DNA of 34,847 nucleotides, taken from the NCBI GenBank assembly GCA_027326105.1, contig DAHWFB010000094.1, forward strand, positions 1-34,847, given 5' to 3'. Below, piece after piece: positions 29,871 through 34,847 of this stretch. Both the position numbers and the translations under genes were made by a program. The notes under the pieces are model-generated. The model was given only the letters and a program-made list of their open reading frames with translations. It was not told where the DNA came from and searched no databases. The number at the start of each line of letters is the position of its first letter. The stretch's first letter is position 1. The stretch is from Acetobacteraceae bacterium. GTDB lineage: Bacteria > Pseudomonadota > Alphaproteobacteria > Acetobacterales > Acetobacteraceae.

Positions 29871-31686
29871 CACGCTGCTCCCCTACTACAACCGCGAACT
29901 GGTGGCGCTGCGCCGGCTCGCCGCGGAATTCGCCGAGACCCATCCCAAGATCGCGGGCCGGCTGCGGCTGGCCGCCGACGCGGTCGATGACCCCCACGTC
30001 GCCCGCCTGCTCGAAGGGGCGGCGTTCCTCGCCGCGCGGGTCCACCACCGGCTCGACGACGAGTTCCCCGAACTCACCGATGCGCTGCTGTCGGTGCTCT
30101 ACCCGCACTATCTCGCCCCCGTCCCCTCGGCGGCGATCGTCCAGTTCGCCCCCCAGGCCGCACTCGGCGGCGCCTACCGCGCCCCGCCCGGGCTGGTGCT
30201 GGAGAGCGAGTCGGTGCGCGGGGAGAACTGCCGCTTCCGCACCGCCGCCCCGCTGGCGCTGTGGCCGGTGGAGATCGAGACGGTGCGGCTCTCCGGCCTG
30301 CCGATCGCGGCCCCGGCGAACCCGATGGCGCCGGGCGCGGTCGCGGTGCTGCGGATCGGGCTGCGCTGCGCCAACCCGGAGATGAGCTTCGCCAAGCTCG
30401 GGGTCGATGCGCTGCGCTTCTTCGTGCGGGGCGCGGCCAACGTGGCGCCGCCGCTGTTCGAGCTGCTGTGCGCCCATACCATCGCCCTCGCCTTCGCCGA
30501 CGGGCCGGCCGATCCGCAGCCGGTGCTGGCCGGGCCGGAGGCGCTGGCGCAGGCCGGGTACGCGGCCGAGGAATCGCTCTTTCCCTGGCCGCGGCGCAGC
30601 TTCGCCGGCTTCCGGCTGCTCTCGGAATATTTCGCCCTGCCCGAGAAGTTCCTGTTCTTCGACATCTCCCGCCTGGACGCCAAGACGCTGGTCTCGGGCG
30701 GCGCGCGGATGGAGATCTTTCTCTATCTCGACCGCGCCGTGCCCGAGCTCGAGCGCGCGGTGGGGGCGGAGACGCTGGCGCTCGGCTGCGTGCCGGTGGT
30801 CAACCTCTTCCCCCAGCGCTGCGAGCCGGTCCCGCTGGTCCCGACCGACACCGAATTCCGCGTCGTGGCCGACACCCGCCGGCCGGCGGCGCTCGAAGTG
30901 TGGGACATCACCCGGGTGCGCGAGGCGCGCCCGGACGGTTCCCAGCGGGTCTGGCACCCGTTCTACCGGCTCACCCACGGCGAGGCGGCGGAAGGCGAGC
31001 CCGGCGGGTTCTACCACACGGTGCGGCGCGAGGCGGCGGCGGCACTCGGCGGCAGCGACCTCTTCCTCGCCCCCTACGTGCCCGACTACGCGCCCGAGCG
31101 CGCGGGGGAGACCGTGCTCTCGGTCGATGCGCTCTGCTGCAACCGCGATCTGCCGGCCGATCTGCCCTTCGGCGGCGGCCATCCGCGGCTGCGGCTGGTC
31201 GAGGGGCTGGCCGAGATCGCGCGCATCACCTGCCTCACCGCGCCGACGCCGACGCTGCGCGCGCCCCTGCGGGAGCGGCGCTTCTGGCGGCTGGTGTCCC
31301 ATCTCTCGCTCAGCCATCTCTCGGTGGTCGGCGGGGAGGCGGGTGCGGCGAGCCTGCGCGAGGTGCTGCGGCTCTACGATCTGCGCGATTCGGCCGAGAC
31401 CCGGGCCGCGATCGAGGGGCTGGCCTCGGTCGCCGCCCAGCCGGGGACGGCGCGGGTGCCGGGGGCGCGGGCGGGCGGCTTCTGCCGCGGGCTCGACGTG
31501 ACGCTGGAGTTCGATCCCCGCGCCTGGCAGGTGGGCGGGCTCTATGTGCTCGCCTCCGTGCTCGATCGCTTCCTCGCGCTGCATGCCACGGTCAATTCCT
31601 TCGTCCGCACCACCGTGCGCCTGCGCGGCCGGCCGGACCGGGCGGCGCGCTTCCCCCCGCGGGCCGGGGCGCGGGTGCTGCTGTGA
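29863..31686 (+). CDS. tssF: T6SS baseplate protein TssF
   Basis: TssF (VasA/ImpG) forms the wedge core with TssG, TssE and TssK. The 607-residue protein starts 'LLPYYNRELVALRRLAAEFAETHPKIAGRLRL', followed by 'DPHVARLLEGAAFLAARVHHRLDDEFPELTDALLSVLYPHYLAPVPS', the hallmark of the family. Later it has 'FAGFRLLSEYFALPEKFLFFDI' (about 245-266), 'VNLFPQRCEPVPL', 'YRLTHG' and a C-terminal 'LASVLDRFLALHATVNSFVRTTVRL'. Length is standard. It starts inside the last codons of tssE and its TGA overlaps the GTG start of tssG. Confidence 0.97.
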   Translation: MSDTLLPYYNRELVALRRLAAEFAETHPKIAGRLRLAADAVDDPHVARLLEGAAFLAARVHHRLDDEFPELTDALLSVLYPHYLAPVPSAAIVQFAPQAALGGAYRAPPGLVLESESVRGENCRFRTAAPLALWPVEIETVRLSGLPIAAPANPMAPGAVAVLRIGLRCANPEMSFAKLGVDALRFFVRGAANVAPPLFELLCAHTIALAFADGPADPQPVLAGPEALAQAGYAAEESLFPWPRRSFAGFRLLSEYFALPEKFLFFDISRLDAKTLVSGGARMEIFLYLDRAVPELERAVGAETLALGCVPVVNLFPQRCEPVPLVPTDTEFRVVADTRRPAALEVWDITRVREARPDGSQRVWHPFYRLTHGEAAEGEPGGFYHTVRREAAAALGGSDLFLAPYVPDYAPERAGETVLSVDALCCNRDLPADLPFGGGHPRLRLVEGLAEIARITCLTAPTPTLRAPLRERRFWRLVSHLSLSHLSVVGGEAGAASLREVLRLYDLRDSAETRAAIEGLASVAAQPGTARVPGARAGGFCRGLDVTLEFDPRAWQVGGLYVLASVLDRFLALHATVNSFVRTTVRLRGRPDRAARFPPRAGARVLL

Positions 31687-32825
31687 CCGGCCCCAGCCCG
31701 CTGGAGACGCTGCGGGCGCGGCCGCGGCGGTTCCGTTTCGATGCCGCGGTGCGCCTTTTGTGGCTGGCCGCCCGCACCGCGGATCCGTCGGACGCGATGC
31801 GCTTCCGCTCCCCGGTCGGGCTCGCCTATCCCGCCGCGGACGTGCTCGCGGTGGAACCGGGCCGGCCGGGCGGGCCGCCGATCGTGAGCGAGACGGTGAT
31901 GGGCCTCGCCGGGCCGGCGGGCGTGCTGCCGCGCTGGTATTCGGAGATGGTGGTGGCGACGGTGCGCGGGCGCTCGCGCGCGCTCGCCGACTTCCTGGAC
32001 ATGCTGGGCCAGCGCTTCGTCGCTCTGTTCGCCCGCGCCGGGGTGAAATACCGCCTCCACCGCGCGGCCGAGCTGGCGCCGCTGGCCGAGCCCGAGGGGC
32101 GGGACCGGGTGGGCGAGGCGGCGCTCGCCTTCGCCGGCTTCGCGACCCCGGGCCTGGTCGGGCGGCAGGCGGCCGGGCGGGAGGCGCTGCTCCACTACTC
32201 CGGGCTGCTCGCCAGCCGGCCGCGCTCGGCCGAACGGCTCGAGGCGCTGGCGTCGGACTGGCTCGGCCGGAAGGTGGAGGTGGTGCAGTTCGCCGGCGCC
32301 TGGCTCGCCGTGAGCCCGGACAATCAGAGCCGGATGCCGCGCGGCCGGCTGCCCGGGGCGTTCCACCGGCTCGGCTTCGACGCCGCCGTGGGCACCCGCG
32401 CCTGGGACATGCAGGCGCGCATCGTGCTGCGCATCGGCCCGCTCGATCTCGCCTCCTTCCAGGCGCTGCTGCCCGACCGTGCCGGGCTGCGCCGGCTGGT
32501 CGCGCTGGTGCGTGCCTTCCTCGGGCTGGAGACCGGCTTCGCCGTCAATCTGGTGCTCGCCGGCGCCGAGGTGCCGCCGCTGCGGCTTTCCGCCACCGCC
32601 GATCCGCCGCCGCGGCTGGGCTGGAACAGCTGGGTGCCCGACCCCGGGCCGCGCCCGGCGGGCGCGCTGGCGCGGCGCGATGCCGCCGAGGCGCTGTTCG
32701 AGGCGGAGATCGTGGAAGCGGCGGAAGCGGCCCAGGCCCAGGCCAATGCCCAGGCCAATGCCCAGGCCCAGGCGCGGGCGCAGGGGGCGGCAGTGGCGCA
32801 GCAGCGGGCGGAGGGGGTTCGATGA
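31683..32825 (+). CDS. tssG: T6SS baseplate protein TssG
   Basis: TssG (VasB/ImpH) completes the wedge with two copies of TssF. The 380-residue protein opens 'SPLETLRARPRRFRFDAAVRLLWLAARTADP', has 'LRFRS'-type 'MRFRSPVGLAYPAADVLAV', 'VMGLAGPAGVLPRWYSEMVV' (about 76-95), 'FAGAWLAVSPDNQSRMP' and 'GLETGFAVNLVLAGAEVPPLRLSATADPPPRLGWNSWV'. The start is GTG 31683 in a GTGA overlap with tssF. Beyond the family end it has a tail of about 45 residues rich in Ala, Gln and Glu, including a QANAQANAQAQAR run built on a 12-bp DNA repeat. Its stop overlaps the methyltransferase start (ATGA). Confidence 0.95.
   Translation: MTGPSPLETLRARPRRFRFDAAVRLLWLAARTADPSDAMRFRSPVGLAYPAADVLAVEPGRPGGPPIVSETVMGLAGPAGVLPRWYSEMVVATVRGRSRALADFLDMLGQRFVALFARAGVKYRLHRAAELAPLAEPEGRDRVGEAALAFAGFATPGLVGRQAAGREALLHYSGLLASRPRSAERLEALASDWLGRKVEVVQFAGAWLAVSPDNQSRMPRGRLPGAFHRLGFDAAVGTRAWDMQARIVLRIGPLDLASFQALLPDRAGLRRLVALVRAFLGLETGFAVNLVLAGAEVPPLRLSATADPPPRLGWNSWVPDPGPRPAGALARRDAAEALFEAEIVEAAEAAQAQANAQANAQAQARAQGAAVAQQRAEGVR
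32739..32774. repeat. 12-bp tandem repeat in the tssG tail
   Basis: CAGGCCAATGCC occurs at 32739-32750 and again, identically, at 32751-32762, followed by the related CAGGCCCAGGCG. The repeats code for the alternating Gln-Ala-Asn-Ala tail and keep the reading frame whatever the copy number. Confidence 0.7.
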
Positions 32826-34399
32826 GCGGCTGGGGCGGCGGCTACGTGACCGACAGTGCCTACGTGCCGGCCTATTTCAAGATGCAGTCGCCGGCGACGC
32901 TGATGCTCGCCTGCCGGCTCAACGGCGTGGTCTGCGATCTGGCGGCCGACAGCGAGGAGGTCGCCTACCTCGAGCTCGGCTGTGGGCTGGGCTATACCGC
33001 GCTCGCCATCGCCGCGGCCAACCCCTCCTGGCGGGTCACCGCGGTGGATTTCAACCCCGCCCACGTCGCCTTCGCGCGCGGCTTCGCGCTCCGGGCGGGG
33101 CTCGCCAACATCCGCATCCTCGAAGCCGATCTGGCGAGCCTCGCCGAAGACACCGCGGCGGCGGGCATCCCCGAGGCGGACATGGTCAGCCTGCACGGGG
33201 TGTGGAGCTGGGTCGGGCCGGAGGTGCGTTCGGGCATCCTGCGGCTGCTCAAGGCGAAGCTGCGCCCGGGCGGGATGGTGGGGATCAGCTACAACGCGCT
33301 GCCCGCCTGGCAGGAGGCGCTGGCGTTGCAGCGGGTGCTGGCCGAGGCGGGGCGGCGGCTGGCGGTGCGCAGCGACCGCCAGGCCCGCGCCGGGTTCGAG
33401 TTCGTGCGCGCGCTGCGCACCGCGGGGGCCCGCGCGGTGCCCGCGGGCGGGATGGTCGGCCGGCTGATCGAGGCCAAGGACGGCTATGCCGACGAATATC
33501 TCGCCCACGAATTCATGAACCGCCACTGGCAGCCGTTCTTCCACCTCGATGTCGCCCAGGCGATGGCGGAGGCCAAGCTCGACTATGTCGGCGGCCTGCG
33601 CCCGCTCGACAATTTCCTCGAACTGCAATTGACCGAGGCGCAGCGCAAGCTGGCCGAGCAGTTCGAGGATCCCTTGATGCGGGAGCTGGTGAAGGATACC
33701 TGCGCCGGCGCCGGGCTGCGCCAGGATCTCTATGTGCGCGGTCCGCTGCGCACCGGCCCGGCGGGGCGCGATGCGGCCCTGGCCGGCACCTGGCTCGCCC
33801 TCACCGGGGCCCCGGAGTCGTTCCGCTTCAGCCTGATGACGCCGGCGGGGGAGGCCAATCTCTCGCCCGACTTCTACACGCCCATCCTCGCCCGGCTCGC
33901 CGCCGGTCCGGCGACGGTGGGCGAGCTGGTCGCGCTCGCCCGGGTCGAGGGCCGGCCGGACAATCCGGCCGAGCTCGTGGGCGTGCTGGTCGGCTCCGAC
34001 CAGGCGTTGACGGTGCTGCGGCCCGGCGCCCCGGCCGGCGCCGCGGCCGAGCGGTTCAACCGGGAGGCCGCGGCGCAGTTCGGGGGCCTCCAGGCGGCGC
34101 CGCTCGCGATGGGGCTGGCCAGCGCGGCGCTGGGCGGGGCGATGCCGTCGAGCCGGTTCGATCTGCTGCTCTGGCGCGCGCTGTCGCGCCAGCCCGGGGG
34201 CGCGGACATCGGCGCGATCGCGACCGCGATCGGCGGGGCGCAGATGTCCGCCGAGCAGCGCAGCGCGATCGAGGAGGCGGTCGCGCAGACCCTGGCGCTG
34301 CGCGCCGGCGCCTGGGCCGCCGCCGGGCTGCTCGCGGAGCCCATCGCAAAGCACCCGGTCTCCGGCCGGGATGGCGTCGTCGTGGTGAGCGCCGGCTGA
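32822..34399 (+). CDS. SAM-dependent methyltransferase with regulatory-type domain
   Basis: The 525-residue protein has an N-terminal class I SAM methyltransferase fold: motif I 'LELGCGLGYTALAIAAANPSWRVTAVDF' (50-77) with the ribose-binding acidic residue Asp76, 'ILEADLASL' (99-107), 'MVSLHGVWSWVGPEVR' (121-136) and 'SYNALPAW' (156-163). The 'HGVWSWV' and 'SYNALPAW' motifs and the long C-terminal half (from about 170, helical, 'EYLAHEFMNRHWQPFFHLDVAQAMAEAKLDYVGG') match proteins with the methyltransferase regulatory domain (PF10119), the group that includes rickettsial protein-lysine methyltransferases of outer-membrane proteins. It begins in an ATGA overlap with the tssG stop, so it is translated with the baseplate genes. 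Substrate is unknown; a T6SS component, a secreted protein or a surface protein are candidates. Confidence 0.88.
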   Translation: MSGWGGGYVTDSAYVPAYFKMQSPATLMLACRLNGVVCDLAADSEEVAYLELGCGLGYTALAIAAANPSWRVTAVDFNPAHVAFARGFALRAGLANIRILEADLASLAEDTAAAGIPEADMVSLHGVWSWVGPEVRSGILRLLKAKLRPGGMVGISYNALPAWQEALALQRVLAEAGRRLAVRSDRQARAGFEFVRALRTAGARAVPAGGMVGRLIEAKDGYADEYLAHEFMNRHWQPFFHLDVAQAMAEAKLDYVGGLRPLDNFLELQLTEAQRKLAEQFEDPLMRELVKDTCAGAGLRQDLYVRGPLRTGPAGRDAALAGTWLALTGAPESFRFSLMTPAGEANLSPDFYTPILARLAAGPATVGELVALARVEGRPDNPAELVGVLVGSDQALTVLRPGAPAGAAAERFNREAAAQFGGLQAAPLAMGLASAALGGAMPSSRFDLLLWRALSRQPGGADIGAIATAIGGAQMSAEQRSAIEEAVAQTLALRAGAWAAAGLLAEPIAKHPVSGRDGVVVVSAG

Positions 34400-34451
34400 A
34401 CCGCGCGCCACGACCCAGCGACCCGCCACGTCAAGAGCCAGCGGCCCGATC

Positions 34452-34476
34452 GCCGCATTCGGGTTGCGGATGCGGC
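34452..34476. terminator. Possible terminator hairpin after the methyltransferase gene
   Basis: GCCGCAT (34452-34458) and ATGCGGC (34470-34476) can pair around an 11-base loop, 53 bases past the methyltransferase stop. No T-run follows, so this is a weak candidate. Confidence 0.3.
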
Positions 34477-34538
34477 CATCCGACCCCTCCTCCGGCGGCG
34501 CGGCGGCAAGATCCTTCTTGTGCCCGAACGAGCTTTAT

Positions 34539-34553
34539 GTTCTAACTCTGTTC
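34539..34553. promoter_or_regulatory. Candidate LexA (SOS) box, GTTC-N7-GTTC
   Basis: GTTCTAACTCTGTTC matches the direct-repeat LexA operator of Alphaproteobacteria, GTTC-N7-GTTC, exactly. It ends at the base before the ATG at 34554. A further inverted half-site GAAC lies at 34526-34529. The local AT-rich context in a GC-rich region supports a promoter here. Confidence 0.55.
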
Positions 34554-34847
34554 ATGGCAGCGCTCACCGTCCCCACCACCCCGACCGATCGCTTCGCGGT
34601 ACTGATCGAGACCCTCTGCCGCGCCGTCGCCGCCCAGTCCGATCCGCGCGTCGCCGCCCGCGCCGACCTCTACGGTCCCGCCGGGCTCTGGGGGGTCATC
34701 CCGCGCCTCGCCACGCCGCTCTTCGCCCTGGTCTGGTCGCGGCTGCGCCGCATCGGCCACCGCTTCGCCCGGCTCGCCGCGCGCATCCCTCCCGGCGCGC
34801 CCGCCCGCCCGGTTCGCCCCCGCGGCCCCCGCCCGGCTTCGCCCGCG
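34554..34847 (+). CDS. Unrecognised protein, 3' end beyond the window
   Basis: Only the first 98 codons are present. They read 'MAALTVPTTPTDRFAVLIE' followed by a helix-forming 'TLCRAVAAQSDPRVAARADL', a hydrophobic-aromatic patch 'LWGVIPRLATPLFALVWSRLRRIGHRFARLAARI' and then a proline/arginine-rich stretch of about 20 residues. No signal peptide or enzyme motif is visible. It resembles hypothetical proteins I recall from Acetobacteraceae ('TDRFA.L...LC.AVA' and 'LLWSRLRR...RFARLAARI'), but I can name no function. There is no good ribosome site, and the candidate LexA box touches the start codon, so a leaderless transcript or a different start is possible. Confidence 0.6.
   Translation, partial: MAALTVPTTPTDRFAVLIETLCRAVAAQSDPRVAARADLYGPAGLWGVIPRLATPLFALVWSRLRRIGHRFARLAARIPPGAPARPVRPRGPRPASPA

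Noticed and set aside
31683-34399. A TssG-methyltransferase fusion protein.
   Set aside because: The tssG frame ends in TGA at 32823-32825 and the methyltransferase ATG at 32822 is in a different frame; they overlap but are not fused.

Overview
The window is GC-rich chromosomal DNA, probably from an alphaproteobacterium of the Rhodospirillales (Acetobacteraceae-like). This rests on the alphaproteobacterial-style RpoH, the rpoH / RluA-family / small DUF6476-like neighbourhood, a candidate GTTC-N7-GTTC LexA box, and a type VI secretion (T6SS) gene order resembling the rhizobial/Agrobacterium imp cluster. No 16S or other species marker is present, so the assignment is an inference.

Region 1 (1-2893) is an accessory strip abutting the 3' end of guaA. 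It holds a broken IS3-family transposase piece, a DUF1801 gene, a RibD/DHFR-like reductase gene and a divergent HxlR-family regulator. The last 15 bases of guaA plus 7 bases downstream are repeated exactly (22 bp) at 1207-1228. The roughly 70 bases beside each copy also look related, and a second diverged repeat pair (444-529 and 1372-1450) lies beyond each cargo gene. Together these suggest two stacked cargo modules at a guaA attachment site.

Region 2 (2894-7097) is core chromosome: guaA, rpoH with a long leader and good promoter, an RluA/RluD-family pseudouridine synthase gene with a 12-bp in-frame tandem repeat, and a divergent small membrane protein gene.

Region 3 (7303-34399) is a nearly complete T6SS locus in three transcription blocks. 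Block one (+) is vgrG, a DUF6931-like gene, PAAR, tagH (FHA), tssJ, tssK, tssL (with OmpA-like domain), tssM, tagF and pppA. Block two (-) is clpV then hcp, meeting block one at a strong hairpin. Block three (+), divergent from clpV, is tssA, tssB, tssC, a second tssC paralogue, tagJ, tssE, tssF, tssG and a SAM methyltransferase, with the last genes overlapping by 4-8 nt. The products form the membrane complex (TssJLM), baseplate (TssEFGK, VgrG, PAAR), tube and sheath (Hcp, TssBC), assembly and recycling factors (TssA, ClpV, TagJ) and a phospho-switch (TagH, PppA, TagF) that lacks its usual kinase PpkA in this window. No recognisable toxin/immunity pair is present.

Region 4 (34400-34847) holds an intergenic stretch with a hairpin, the candidate LexA box touching a start codon, and the first 98 codons of an unrecognised gene that runs off the edge.

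The least-explained parts are the methyltransferase fused by overlap to the tssG end of the operon, the guaA-linked modules, the structured intergenic element between tssJ and tssK, and the DUF6931-like gene between vgrG and PAAR.
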